Shown here one piece after another: positions 8,888 through 17,596 of a stretch of 64,000 nt of DNA. The position numbers were made by a program, and so were the translations under genes. Source of the DNA: Halobacteriales archaeon YIM A00010 (GTDB lineage Archaea; Halobacteriota; Halobacteria; Halobacteriales; Haloarculaceae); the NCBI GenBank assembly GCA_025041175.1, contig JAKCFJ010000002.1, positions 496,001 through 560,000 on the forward strand, read 5' to 3'. Every line of letters starts with the position of its first letter. Position 1 is the stretch's first letter. The notes beneath the pieces are model-generated. The model saw only the letters and a list, made by a program, of their open reading frames with translations, was not told the origin of the DNA and made no database searches.

Positions 8888-9289
8888 CAGCTCTCTCTGT
8901 GTTATTACTGAAAATCATACGTTGCGGTCGAGGGGGGTCCCCATAGGAACCGTACACGAGAAGATCACTCGGGTGACTGATACTGTCGGACAGACCACGG
9001 ACGGATTGTGACGGACTATCCATCTGCTGCCTGGCGGTTCACCAGCATCCGATAGTCAATCATCTCTGTCCGACAGTATGAACAGCCCGTGTCGGTGGCT
9101 AGCCATAAATTATTAAATAGCGATATTATATCGATTTTCGATAGAACTATTCACTCACAACCTCCGGGATTACTCCCTGAGAATCTGTTTGGATAGAATT
9201 GGTTTATCGTATCGGCATCAGAATCGGAATTGTGACAGCTCAGAAATCGATTTCGTATACTACATACGGGGGGACGCCTCCATACCCGG
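8888..9289. other. Intergenic region with inverted-repeat element B and A/T-rich promoter DNA
   Basis: No gene is supported. The region contains the 100-bp element at 8980-9079, then A/T-rich DNA (from about 9106) that should carry the promoter of the NarK-like gene at 9290. Confidence 0.55.
8980..9079 (-). repeat. Short terminal-inverted-repeat element, copy B
   Basis: 100 bp with perfect ends ATACTGTCGGACAG and CTGTCCGACAGTAT. Read on the minus strand it aligns along its length with copy D (54811-54911), sharing GATGCTGGTGAACCG, CAGCAG and TCCGTC blocks in order. No ORF is inside. Confidence 0.8.
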
Positions 9290-10630
9290 ATGATGGACGA
9301 GCACAATCAGCTGGCAGACGAGCACGGAGTGACAGGAACTCCAAAGCGGGGCCTGATAATGGCTACCTTCGGTTTTTTCGCAGGACTGACGACGATCGTG
9401 TTTTACGGTGCTGCGGGACCGGTGTTGGAGGAACAGTTGGCCCTCACTGGGATCTTCCACGGGCTACTGTTGGCCTCGCCCCACCTCAGCAAAGCCGTTC
9501 TCAGAATCCCTTTCGGGGCGTGGGTGGACGACGTTGGGGGAAAGAAGCCGATGCTCATTCTCCTCGCATCGACGCTGGTCGGGATCAGTGGATTGGTCGT
9601 GACACTGTTTCTGACGTATCCCGAGAATTTCGATATGAGTCTGTACCCGCTTTTGGTCCTCTTCGGACTCCTCGCGGGAGCAGGCGGTGCGACGTTCTCG
9701 GTCGGGATTACACAGACGTCCTACTGGTCTCCGAGTGAGAAACAAGGGTTCGCGCTGGGTGCGTTCGCTGGCGCTGGGAACATCAGCCCGGGCATGGTGA
9801 CGTACGTCTTGCCCGTGCTGATCGGGGTCGGTGGGTTGACTATGGCGTATTCGACGTGGTTGGTGTTTGTACTCGTCGTCACCGTCGTGTACGCGCTACT
9901 GGCTGTCAACCCGTTTTACTTCCAACTCATCGAAAAGGGAGAAGACGAAGACGAAGCGAAGCAGATCGCTAACGACCTCGGACAGGACATTTTTCCCTCG
10001 GGTGGCACGTGGGATTCGCTCAAAACGTCCGCCGCAAATCGACGAACGTGGGTCCTCGTGTTTCTCTATACGGTCTCCTTCGGCGGTGGATTCACCTCCC
10101 TGTCCGCCTGGTTCCCGACGTACTGGGATCTGTTCCACGAATTGAGCCTCGCCAACGCTGGTCTCTTGGCCGGGATCTTCATCGTCTACGGCTCGCTCAT
10201 CAGAATTCCGGGTGGAAGCGTCAGCGACCGATTCGGCGGTGAAAACGTCGCGATAGTGAGCTTCGGTATCATGGCGATCGGCGGCGCGATCATGACGCTT
10301 GCCACCGGATTCTGGCTTGCATTCGTCGGGATGATGGTTCTGGGAACCGGGATGGGAATCGCCAATGCGGCAGTGTTCGAGCTGGTTCCGAAATTCGTTC
10401 CGGAAGCCGTCGGCGGTGCATCGGGATGGATCAGCGGTATTGGCGGTGGTGGCACGCTCGTTATTTTACCGGTTATGGGTTACTTCGTGGACGTGTTCGG
10501 TGAGATCGGCTACGCTCGTGGGTTCGCTACCTTCGTCGTCCTCAGTGTGATGTGTGTTGGGGTCGCGGTCGCTCTGAAACTGTTCATCTCCGAACCCGAA
10601 GAAGCGACCGACGAAGCCGCTCTCCACTGA
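9290..10630 (+). CDS. narK: MFS transporter, nitrate/nitrite (NarK/NNP-like) type
   Basis: 446 residues with about 12 predicted membrane helices. Family signs are RIPFGAWVDDVGGKKP (the loop 2-3 MFS motif with Arg and Asp), a glycine-rich GAFAGAGNISPG in helix 5 and ANAAVFELVPKFVPEAVGGASGW in the C-terminal half. The last two match the nitrate signature segments of NNP transporters. It should move nitrate or nitrite across the membrane. No nitrate reductase gene is in the window, so direction (uptake or nitrite export) is open. Two ATG codons overlap at 9290 and 9293. Confidence 0.85.
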   Translation: MMDEHNQLADEHGVTGTPKRGLIMATFGFFAGLTTIVFYGAAGPVLEEQLALTGIFHGLLLASPHLSKAVLRIPFGAWVDDVGGKKPMLILLASTLVGISGLVVTLFLTYPENFDMSLYPLLVLFGLLAGAGGATFSVGITQTSYWSPSEKQGFALGAFAGAGNISPGMVTYVLPVLIGVGGLTMAYSTWLVFVLVVTVVYALLAVNPFYFQLIEKGEDEDEAKQIANDLGQDIFPSGGTWDSLKTSAANRRTWVLVFLYTVSFGGGFTSLSAWFPTYWDLFHELSLANAGLLAGIFIVYGSLIRIPGGSVSDRFGGENVAIVSFGIMAIGGAIMTLATGFWLAFVGMMVLGTGMGIANAAVFELVPKFVPEAVGGASGWISGIGGGGTLVILPVMGYFVDVFGEIGYARGFATFVVLSVMCVGVAVALKLFISEPEEATDEAALH

Positions 10631-10695
10631 AACCCGTTCGAATCGCTGTTTTCCGGCACGACAGCCGCCCTGCCGCCGATCGAGGAGTACGAACG

Positions 10696-11154
10696 CTAGT
10701 CTTCGGGCTTTCGATGCACAGTCAAGACGGGGACATCGGAGTGTCGAACGACGTTCTCGGTCACGCTCCCCAACAGCGCCCGTTTGACCCCGGTTCTACC
10801 GTGGGTCCCCATGACGATCACGTCGACGTCGTGTTCGGTTGCATACGTGAGGATGTCGTCGTGGGGGCTTCCTCGACGAACCGCCGTTGTCGTCTCGATA
10901 TCGTCGATCTTGGCCCGATCTGCGACCGCGTCCGTTGCGCGGTGGCCTTCCTCTTCCAGTTCGTTCAGGAGGTTGTCCAGACCGGCAAACCCCTCTCCTG
11001 TGCCGGAAACGGATGAGGGCTGGCCGACGATAAAGAGAACGTGGAGCATCGCGTCGTACGTTTTGGCGAGATCGAGCGCCGTCTCCACTGCTGGCTCGAC
11101 TGCATCGCTACCGTCCGTAGGAATGAGTACTCGATCGAACATGCGCTGGTTCAT
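10696..11154 (-). CDS. Universal stress protein, UspA family
   Basis: 152 residues with a single Usp domain. It starts FDRVLIPTDGSD and ends with the ATP-binding signature VIVMGTHGRTGVKRALLGSVTENVVRH (in form G-2X-G-9X-G-S), so it is of the nucleotide-binding type. The cytoplasmic role is general stress or signalling; the family is very common in haloarchaea in many copies. It is convergent with the NarK-like gene, with a 65-nt gap. Confidence 0.93.
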   Translation of the reverse strand: MNQRMFDRVLIPTDGSDAVEPAVETALDLAKTYDAMLHVLFIVGQPSSVSGTGEGFAGLDNLLNELEEEGHRATDAVADRAKIDDIETTTAVRRGSPHDDILTYATEHDVDVIVMGTHGRTGVKRALLGSVTENVVRHSDVPVLTVHRKPED

Positions 11155-11251
11155 ATTACTTCGTGGCGCAGTATAACAGTGGCTACGGAGTCGCCGACCC
11201 AGCCACGATCAGAAGGAACGACGCTGTCGGCAGTACCGGAACGGGCTGCGT

Positions 11252-12367
11252 TCAGACGGCTTCAGTGAGGTGGGTAACGCGGTCTCGAAGCGACGACTGG
11301 AAGCGATCCGTAGCGAACCGGTCGGGGGGGAGCGTCGGTGGTTCGTCGGTTTCGATCGCCCGCGCTATGAGGGTGACCGCCTCCTCGATCCCGTCGAACA
11401 GTCGGTCGGACCGGTTGCCGAGCACCTCCTGCTGGCCGCCACTATCAGGAGCGAACGCGACCATCCCGGCGGCACTGTACTCGGCGACGGACATCCCAAA
11501 ATGCTCTTCTTCTTTCATGTTCAGGCCGTATTTGTGCGTGCAAAGCAGCCGTTCGAGGCGGTCTCTCGAGACATCGCGCTCCACCGAGACGTACGACCGC
11601 TCGTCGGCCGCATCAGTGATCCGTGCAACGTAGTCTCGATACGCTCGCGGCGTGGATCCGACGACGTGAAGGTGGAGGTCGTGACCCTGTTCACGAAGCC
11701 GGTCGATCACCCTGATCGCATCGAGCGCCCGTTTGTCCGGAGCGAGTCGCCCGACCACGACGACGCCGTTTTCGCGGTCCGACCACGCGCCGCACGAAAT
11801 CGGGTCGACAGGCGGGTAGACCACTGACGGTCGCACGTCGTAGACATCACCGACCACCGACGCCGTCCACGCAGAGTTCGAGAGAAGCGACACGTTGCCG
11901 GCGAGCTCGGTTCGGGTCGGTCCTGCGAGCCGGCTCCAGAGCCGATTCAGACGCCCGGGAGCGGCGTCAGGGAGGCGGTGGAGATAGAACTGGGGGTGGT
12001 GGACGTACTGGACCGACGGAATCGAGAGTGAGAACTCGTTTGCCGTGCTCACTGCGAGATCGAACGCGTCGGCGGACGACCGGAAGTAGCGATGGAGGAC
12101 GACGCTCCGGAACGCGAGCTGGGGTCCGACCCACGGGGCAACGGCCGAGAGCGCACCCGCGATCGTCGTCGCGCCGTGTGGCATCCTGACCCTGACGTTC
12201 TCGATGTGGACGCCAAAGCGATCCGCGAGGTCCGCGGGTGTCGTCTCCGAGACGGTGAACAGCGTGACCTCGTGGTCCGTTCGAAGCGCTTCACAGGCTG
12301 CGAGGCAGACGGCGTCGGCCCCGCCCTGGAAGTCGAGCGTGTTGTGGAGGACGGCAACTCGTGCCAC
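11252..12367 (-). CDS. Glycosyltransferase family 4-type protein
   Basis: 371 residues, GT-B fold. The N-terminal Rossmann part begins VAVLHNTLDFQGGAD, with the glycine-rich acceptor loop. The C-terminal part has GVVVVGRLAPDKRALDAIRV and then the EEEHFGMSVAEYSAAGMVAFAP block, which holds the family-4 E-x7-E retaining motif. It should transfer a sugar from a nucleotide sugar to an unknown acceptor. The start is GTG at 12367; longer frames run into the divergent operon. Divergence from the operon beginning at 12432, with 64 nt between, suggests shared control and pathway. Confidence 0.88.
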   Translation of the reverse strand: MARVAVLHNTLDFQGGADAVCLAACEALRTDHEVTLFTVSETTPADLADRFGVHIENVRVRMPHGATTIAGALSAVAPWVGPQLAFRSVVLHRYFRSSADAFDLAVSTANEFSLSIPSVQYVHHPQFYLHRLPDAAPGRLNRLWSRLAGPTRTELAGNVSLLSNSAWTASVVGDVYDVRPSVVYPPVDPISCGAWSDRENGVVVVGRLAPDKRALDAIRVIDRLREQGHDLHLHVVGSTPRAYRDYVARITDAADERSYVSVERDVSRDRLERLLCTHKYGLNMKEEEHFGMSVAEYSAAGMVAFAPDSGGQQEVLGNRSDRLFDGIEEAVTLIARAIETDEPPTLPPDRFATDRFQSSLRDRVTHLTEAV

Positions 12368-12431
12368 GCGTGGGCTTCGTGTCGGTCCGCAATAACTCCA
12401 TATTTTTGCGTTTCGGGCCGAAAGGCGTGTC

Positions 12432-14396
12432 GTGAACTGTGCGTTCGTCGGCGCGGGCGCGGTCGCCGAGAAGTACGCGGCTAGCCTCGCCGGGTCCTCG
12501 CTCGAACTGACTGCGGTGTGTGACCTCGACGCTGACCGAGCCGAGCGGCTCGCGGCAGCCAACGGGGCCGTCCCGTACACCGATCTCGATGAACTACTCG
12601 CCAACGAGGCGACGCCGCTGGTCGTGAACCTCACGAGCCACGGCGCACACGCGCCCGTCACGAAGCAGTGTCTCACAGCCGACCGACACGTTTTCAGCGA
12701 GAAGCCGCTCGCGCTCGACGCCGAGGCGGCGGAGTCGCTCGTCTCGACTGCCGAGCACCGCGGACTCGCGCTCGGGTGTGCGCCGATCAACCACCGGTGT
12801 GACGCCCAACGACACGCACAATCGTTGCTCGGAGACGGCCGCCTCGGTCCGATCCGGCTGGGATACGCCCACGCCCACGTCGGGCGCGTGACGGAGTGGC
12901 ACGACGATCCAGGTGCATTTCTCGATGTGGGACCGCTGTACGACGGTGCCGTCTACCCGCTGACCCTTCTCGTCTCGTGGTTCGGTCGGATCGAGCGCGT
13001 CCGGACCGCGGATGCGCTCGACGCGTGGCCCGACCGGGAGTCACGGTCGCCAAAGCGACCCGCACACGTGGAAGCGACCGTCGAGCTGGCGGCTGGGCCG
13101 GTGGTCCGTCTCACGGCGAGCCTGTACGCCCCCCACCGGAGCCGGGAGTTCAACAGCCTCGAACTCCACGGCGACGACGGCTCGCTCTACCTCGCAGACA
13201 GCGGGGCGCTCGCTGCCGAGGCAGACACCGTCTCGGTCGGCGGCGCGAAACGAGCATACGTCGCCGCACCCCACCCGTTCCCGCCGTGCGAGCGGCCGTA
13301 CCTCGACGGTCCCGAGCGGCTCGCGGTCGCCGTCGAACGCGGGAAGCGCCCGACTGCCGGCGGCCGGCGCGCTGCGCACGTCGTCGCTGTTTGCAACGCT
13401 GTCGAGGCGGCCGTGTCCGACGGGCCGATCCCGGTCGAAAACTCCGGCGTCGCGCTCCGGACGCCCTCCCCGCCACCTGTCCGGCCCGCAGAACACGCCG
13501 ACGGAAGCGAACCCACCGCAGCGATACGACTGCCGCCCATCGGCTTCGGGTGTTCGCGCTACCGGGACGGCGAGTACGTCGACCGACGAGAGTCCATCGC
13601 CACCGCGCTCGATGCGGGCTACCGGCTGTTCGACTCTGCGGAGCTTTATGGCAACGAACAGCGCATTGGCGAGCTGCTCGACGCCCCCGGCACGCCCGAC
13701 CGCGACGGGCTGTTTCTCGTGAGCAAGGTCTGGAACACGAACCACACGCACGTCGCGGAGGCCTGCGCGGGAACCCGCGACGCGCTCGGTGTGGACGCGC
13801 TCGACTGTTACATGCTCCACTGGCCCAAAGCGTGGGCGTATCAAGGCCCGCTGCAGAATCTCGCCGCGAAGCCACCGGCCGAACAGGAGGCGCTGACGTT
13901 CCCGACCGACAGCGACGGGGACCCGGAGACGGTGGACGCGCCACTGACCGAGACGTGGCGGCGGATGGAGCGGCTCCACGACCGCGGTCTCGCACGAACC
14001 CTCGGCGTCTGTAACGTCACGCTCGATCAGTTAGAGACCCTCCTCTCTTCGGCGCGCGTCCCGCCGGCCGTCGTGCAGGTCGAGTCACACCCCTACCGGC
14101 CCCGGTCCGAACTCGTTCGGGCGTGCCACGAGCGAGGGATCAGGGTGATGGCCCACTCGCCGCTGTCCGCGCCGGAGCTCCTCGATGAGCTCGCTGGTGT
14201 CGCCGAGCGCCACGGCGTCTCGCCCGCAGCAGTCGTGCTCGCGTGGAACGTCGAGCGCGGCGTCGTCCCCATCCCGTCCAGCATCGATCCCGACCACATC
14301 GTCGGAAACCTCGCGGCCGCCCGGCTCCGGCTCACCGACGCGGACCGCGAACGAATCGCGTCGCTCGAAGATCCGGAGTCCGAACGATACCCGTGA
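12432..14396 (+). CDS. Fusion: Gfo/Idh/MocA dehydrogenase - aldo/keto reductase
   Basis: 654 residues made of two complete oxidoreductases. Residues 1 to about 345 are a Gfo/Idh/MocA enzyme: N-terminal FVGAGAVAEKYAASL dinucleotide fold, and SEKPLALD at 89-96 with the catalytic Lys. After a Pro-rich linker (about 345-365), residues 366-654 form an aldo/keto reductase with the intact tetrad Asp401, Tyr406, Lys432 and His463 (DSAELYGNE, SKVWNT, YMLHWPK). It is probably a two-step NAD(P)H redox catalyst on a sugar-like substrate. The GTG start at 12432 is the only start giving the full Rossmann motif. It overlaps the next gene by 4 nt (GTGA). Confidence 0.9.
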   Translation: MNCAFVGAGAVAEKYAASLAGSSLELTAVCDLDADRAERLAAANGAVPYTDLDELLANEATPLVVNLTSHGAHAPVTKQCLTADRHVFSEKPLALDAEAAESLVSTAEHRGLALGCAPINHRCDAQRHAQSLLGDGRLGPIRLGYAHAHVGRVTEWHDDPGAFLDVGPLYDGAVYPLTLLVSWFGRIERVRTADALDAWPDRESRSPKRPAHVEATVELAAGPVVRLTASLYAPHRSREFNSLELHGDDGSLYLADSGALAAEADTVSVGGAKRAYVAAPHPFPPCERPYLDGPERLAVAVERGKRPTAGGRRAAHVVAVCNAVEAAVSDGPIPVENSGVALRTPSPPPVRPAEHADGSEPTAAIRLPPIGFGCSRYRDGEYVDRRESIATALDAGYRLFDSAELYGNEQRIGELLDAPGTPDRDGLFLVSKVWNTNHTHVAEACAGTRDALGVDALDCYMLHWPKAWAYQGPLQNLAAKPPAEQEALTFPTDSDGDPETVDAPLTETWRRMERLHDRGLARTLGVCNVTLDQLETLLSSARVPPAVVQVESHPYRPRSELVRACHERGIRVMAHSPLSAPELLDELAGVAERHGVSPAAVVLAWNVERGVVPIPSSIDPDHIVGNLAAARLRLTDADRERIASLEDPESERYP

Positions 14397-15169
14397 CCAC
14401 GACCGCCTGGGCCAGTCTTCGGAACGACTGGACCGCCGTTACCACCGTCGTTACGCTCGCGCTCGTGACGGGGGCGTGCGGGATCGCTGTGGTCACTGAG
14501 CTTCCGGTAGCAGCACGCTGGTCTGTGCCAACCCTCTGCGTTGTGGCCTTCGAGCTCTGGTTTCTCCGCCAGCATCTCGACACAAACCACACCGAAGGCG
14601 CGGAGACGAGGCTGTACGACACGCTCGGCGTAGCGAACAGGGTGACGCTCGCCCGCGGCGGGGTCTTCGCGGCCGTCGCCGGCTTCGCCGCCGTCGAACC
14701 GACGCCCGCCCTGGCGTGGCTTCCGTCGCTCCTCTACGGCACGGGCTGTGCGCTCGACTGGGTGGACGGACTCGTGGCCCGCTACACGGGACGAACGACG
14801 GTTCTCGGCGCGAAGTTGGACATGGCGTTCGACACACTCGGCTTCCTGGTCGCGCCATGGGTCGCCGTGCTCTGGGGACGGTTGCCCGTCTGGTATCTGT
14901 CGCTCTCGTTCGCCCGATACCTGTTCAGGGCCGGTCAAGGACTCCGTCGCCGCCGAGGAAAGCCGGTCGGCGAACTCCCCCCGAGCGCGGTTCGTCGACC
15001 GCTTGCGGGGCTACAGATGGTGTTCATCACCGTTGCGCTTGCGCCCGTTCTCCCGCTAGAAACGGTCGGACTGCTCGCTGCTGTCGTCCTCCCGCCTTCC
15101 CTCCTCGTGTTCGCGCGGGACTACCTCGTCGTGGCGGGTCGCCTCGGTCGGCAGAAGGATAATTATTGA
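14393..15169 (+). CDS. CDP-alcohol phosphatidyltransferase family membrane enzyme
   Basis: 258 residues with about six hydrophobic segments. The full CDP-alcohol signature D-x2-D-G-x2-A-R-x8-G-x3-D-x3-D is present (Asp122, Asp125, Gly126, Arg130, Gly139, Asp143, Asp147). The family condenses a CDP-alcohol with a second alcohol to form a phosphodiester, usually in phospholipid or compatible-solute synthesis. The GTG start overlaps the preceding stop (GTGA), indicating translational coupling. Neighbouring glycosyl, reductase and methyltransferase genes point to a modified lipid or polar head group. The substrate is unknown. Confidence 0.9.
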   Translation: MTTTAWASLRNDWTAVTTVVTLALVTGACGIAVVTELPVAARWSVPTLCVVAFELWFLRQHLDTNHTEGAETRLYDTLGVANRVTLARGGVFAAVAGFAAVEPTPALAWLPSLLYGTGCALDWVDGLVARYTGRTTVLGAKLDMAFDTLGFLVAPWVAVLWGRLPVWYLSLSFARYLFRAGQGLRRRRGKPVGELPPSAVRRPLAGLQMVFITVALAPVLPLETVGLLAAVVLPPSLLVFARDYLVVAGRLGRQKDNY

Positions 15170-15181
15170 CCGAGAAGTAAC

Positions 15182-15376
15182 GTGGGTGTGAACAGCTCAG
15201 GCAACCGCACTCCCGTCCGGATCGACGAGTGGGGACCTCTCACGGTCGCGCCCGAACCACGGCGAGCCGGCGTGACCGACGCTCGCGTTCGGGACGCCAC
15301 TGGGACCGAAGCGACGCACCCACCAGCGGCGTTCGGAGGACCCCGGGCGTGCATCGGCGTCGGGGAGATCGACTGA
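15182..15376 (+). CDS. Small hypothetical ORF inside the operon
   Basis: 64 residues from a GTG at 15182, with no recognised family (Pro/Arg/Gly-rich, EWGPLTVAPEPRRAGVTDARV). Support is positional: it begins 12 nt after the preceding stop, and its TGA overlaps the ATG of the next gene (TGATG), as at other junctions of this operon. It could be a truncated relic or a chance frame; it has no membrane segment or obvious fold. Confidence 0.35.
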   Translation: MGVNSSGNRTPVRIDEWGPLTVAPEPRRAGVTDARVRDATGTEATHPPAAFGGPRACIGVGEID

Positions 15377-16374
15377 TGGACCGACGATCGCTCTATTTCA
15401 CCGATCCGCGCGAGACCGAACTCAGGACGACGACGTTCACGCCCGACGACGACGAGGTGGTCGTCGAGAGCCGCGTCTCGGCGATCAACGGAGGAACCGA
15501 GCTTCTCCTCTACCGCGGCGAGGCACCGACAGATATGTCGGCAGACGAGACAATCGACGCGCTGAGGGATGATCTTTCCTTTCCACTTCGGTACGGCTAC
15601 GCCGCGGTCGGCGAGGTCGTTTCGACCGGCAAAGCGATCGCGGGGGACTGGACGGGCCAGCGCGTGTTCGCGTTCAACCCCCACGAATCCCGATTCGCGG
15701 CGCGGCCCGATTGTCTCGTTCCCGTCCCTGACGACGTGACCGCCGAAACGGCGGCGATGCTCCCGTCGGTGGAGACGGCGACGTCGCTCGTGCTCGATGG
15801 CCGTCCCCGGATCGGAGAGCGGGTCGTCGTCTTCGGAGCGGGCGTCGTCGGGCTGTGTACGATCGGCGTGCTCTCTGCGTTCCCTCTCGAACGGCTCGTC
15901 GCTGTCGACCCGCTCTCCGACCGACGCGAACACGCCCGACGGATGGGTGCTGACGAGGCGGTCACACCCGAGGAAGCGTCGACCGCAGTTTCGGATGCCG
16001 ACGGCGCGGATCTCGCGTACGAACTCTCCGGTCGCCCGGCGGGACTCGACGACGCGATCTCCGTCACGGGCTACGACAGCCGCGTCGTCGTCGGGTCGTG
16101 GTACGGGACCAAGCGGGCACCGCTCGACCTCGGAACGGAGTTCCACCGCGACCGCATCACCATCGAATCGAGTCAGGTGAGCACGCTGTCGCCCGAGTCC
16201 CGCGGCCGCTGGAGCAAGGCGCGCCGGATGAACACCGCTCTCGAGCATCTCCGGGCGCTCCCGGTCGAGTCATTGGTCACCCACCGCATCCCGTTTTCCG
16301 ACGCGCCGTCCGCGTACCGACTGCTCGACGAACGGACCGACTCCCCGCTGCAAGTCCTCCTCGTCTACGCATGA
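15376..16374 (+). CDS. MDR-family zinc-type alcohol dehydrogenase-like protein
   Basis: 332 residues of the medium-chain dehydrogenase/reductase fold. The N-terminal catalytic domain has SAINGGTELLLYRGE instead of the usual Cys-containing zinc site, so catalytic zinc may be lacking. The nucleotide domain has VVVFGAGVVGLCTIG followed by VAVDPLSDR. The late DGADLAYELSGRP and VVVGSWYGTK match a subgroup that includes BchC/threonine dehydrogenase-like proteins. It should carry out an NAD(P)-linked redox step in the cluster pathway. The ATG at 15376 overlaps the preceding TGA; the next gene overlaps by ATGA. Confidence 0.88.
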   Translation: MDRRSLYFTDPRETELRTTTFTPDDDEVVVESRVSAINGGTELLLYRGEAPTDMSADETIDALRDDLSFPLRYGYAAVGEVVSTGKAIAGDWTGQRVFAFNPHESRFAARPDCLVPVPDDVTAETAAMLPSVETATSLVLDGRPRIGERVVVFGAGVVGLCTIGVLSAFPLERLVAVDPLSDRREHARRMGADEAVTPEEASTAVSDADGADLAYELSGRPAGLDDAISVTGYDSRVVVGSWYGTKRAPLDLGTEFHRDRITIESSQVSTLSPESRGRWSKARRMNTALEHLRALPVESLVTHRIPFSDAPSAYRLLDERTDSPLQVLLVYA

Positions 16375-16775
16375 CCGAGACCACAAACCAAACGTACGAG
16401 CTCGCGGTCACGCGCGACTTCGTCGCACAGCACTTTCTCACCGTTCCCGATGCGGGGGCGGAAGGCGAGATTCACAGCCACCACTTCACCGCCGAGGCAC
16501 GGTTCGGCGGGCCAACGCTCGGCGAGTACGGCTACCTCGTCGACATCGACGACGTGAACGCCGTTCTCGACGGTCTGGAAGGGCGGTACCGGGACGCGCT
16601 GCTCAACGATCTCCCGGAGTTCGAGGGGCACAATCCGAGCGTCGAACGCTTTGCCCGCCTGTTCGGCGACCGCATCGAGGACGCGATGGCGGAGCCGAAT
16701 CCGACGGTGCTCGTCGTGCGCCTCTGGGAGGACGACTCGGCGTGGGCGAGTCACCGGCGGTCACTCGACCGATGA
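16371..16775 (+). CDS. 6-pyruvoyl-tetrahydropterin synthase / QueD-like protein
   Basis: 134 residues, T-fold. The expected zinc ligands are present: His21 in FVAQHFL, and His35 and His37 in IHSHHF. The usual catalytic Cys between them is not seen, so the standard 6-carboxytetrahydropterin or pyruvoyl chemistry may be altered. ARFGG and YLVDIDDVNAVL follow, as in QueD/PTPS. It overlaps both neighbours by ATGA and so is translationally coupled. No other pterin or queuosine gene is in the window, so a specialised role in this operon is inferred. Confidence 0.85.
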   Translation: MTETTNQTYELAVTRDFVAQHFLTVPDAGAEGEIHSHHFTAEARFGGPTLGEYGYLVDIDDVNAVLDGLEGRYRDALLNDLPEFEGHNPSVERFARLFGDRIEDAMAEPNPTVLVVRLWEDDSAWASHRRSLDR

Positions 16776-17596
16776 ACCACGCAGCGCCCCGGTATCTCGA
16801 AGCGAAGCGGTCGGTCGATGACCGGGCACTCTCCTCTCGGGTCCGCGAGCGACTGCTGGCCGAGCGTCCCGAGGAGCCGCGCATTCTCGAAGCCGGGTGT
16901 GGGACGGGCACGATGGTTCCTCGACTCCACGCGTGGGGCGTCGAAGCCGGGAGTTACCGCGGCGTCGATCGTTCGGCCGCAGTGCTCGAACGCGCCCGCA
17001 AGCGGCGGGCCGAACTCGACGCCGAACCGATCGATGGCGGCTTTCGCGTCGACGATCTCGACGCCCGGTTCGAGCGGGGCGACGCTCTCTCGGCGTTCGA
17101 TGGAGAGCAGGCCGATCTCATCGTCGCGGCCTCGTTTCTCGATCTCGTCCCGATTCGGGAGGCGTTCGACGCCTTCGAGGACGCCCTCCAGCCGGGTGGG
17201 CTGGTGTATGCGCCGCTCACGTTCGACGGCGGAACGATCTTCCAGCCCGACCACCCGGCCGACCGGGCGATCGAGGCGGCCTACCACGACGACATCGACG
17301 GGCGGCCCGGACGCGACGCGCGCGCCGGGCGACACGTGCTCGACCACCTTCGCGAGTGCGGAGGGCGTTTGCTCTCGGTTGCGTCGTCGGATTGGATCGT
17401 TCGGCCGCGTTCAGGGGACTACCCGGCGGCCGAGCGGACGTTCCTTGCCATGATCCTCGGATTCGTCGCCGACGCTGTCGGCGATCAGCCCGAGGCCGAC
17501 GACTGGCTCCAAACACGACGACGACAGCTCGAAAACGGGGCGTTGAGCTACGTTGCACACCAGTACGACGTTCTGTATCGGACCCCCGAACCGTGA
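16772..17596 (+). CDS. SAM-dependent class I methyltransferase
   Basis: 274 residues. Motif I, ILEAGCGTGTMVPRL, lies at about residues 38-52, followed by the acidic YRGVDRSAAVLERA (motif II) and ADLIVAASFLDLVP (post-motif II), then the ALQPGGLVYAPLTF strand. It should methylate a small molecule or lipid head group; the substrate is unknown. The ATG at 16772 overlaps the preceding stop by 4 nt, and its TGA overlaps the next ATG, so it is a core operon member. Confidence 0.9.
   Translation: MNHAAPRYLEAKRSVDDRALSSRVRERLLAERPEEPRILEAGCGTGTMVPRLHAWGVEAGSYRGVDRSAAVLERARKRRAELDAEPIDGGFRVDDLDARFERGDALSAFDGEQADLIVAASFLDLVPIREAFDAFEDALQPGGLVYAPLTFDGGTIFQPDHPADRAIEAAYHDDIDGRPGRDARAGRHVLDHLRECGGRLLSVASSDWIVRPRSGDYPAAERTFLAMILGFVADAVGDQPEADDWLQTRRRQLENGALSYVAHQYDVLYRTPEP

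Noticed and set aside
15163-16248. 361-residue minus-strand ORF opposite the MDR gene
   Set aside because: Arg/Glu/Val-rich antisense shadow of the well-supported dehydrogenase; no family features.
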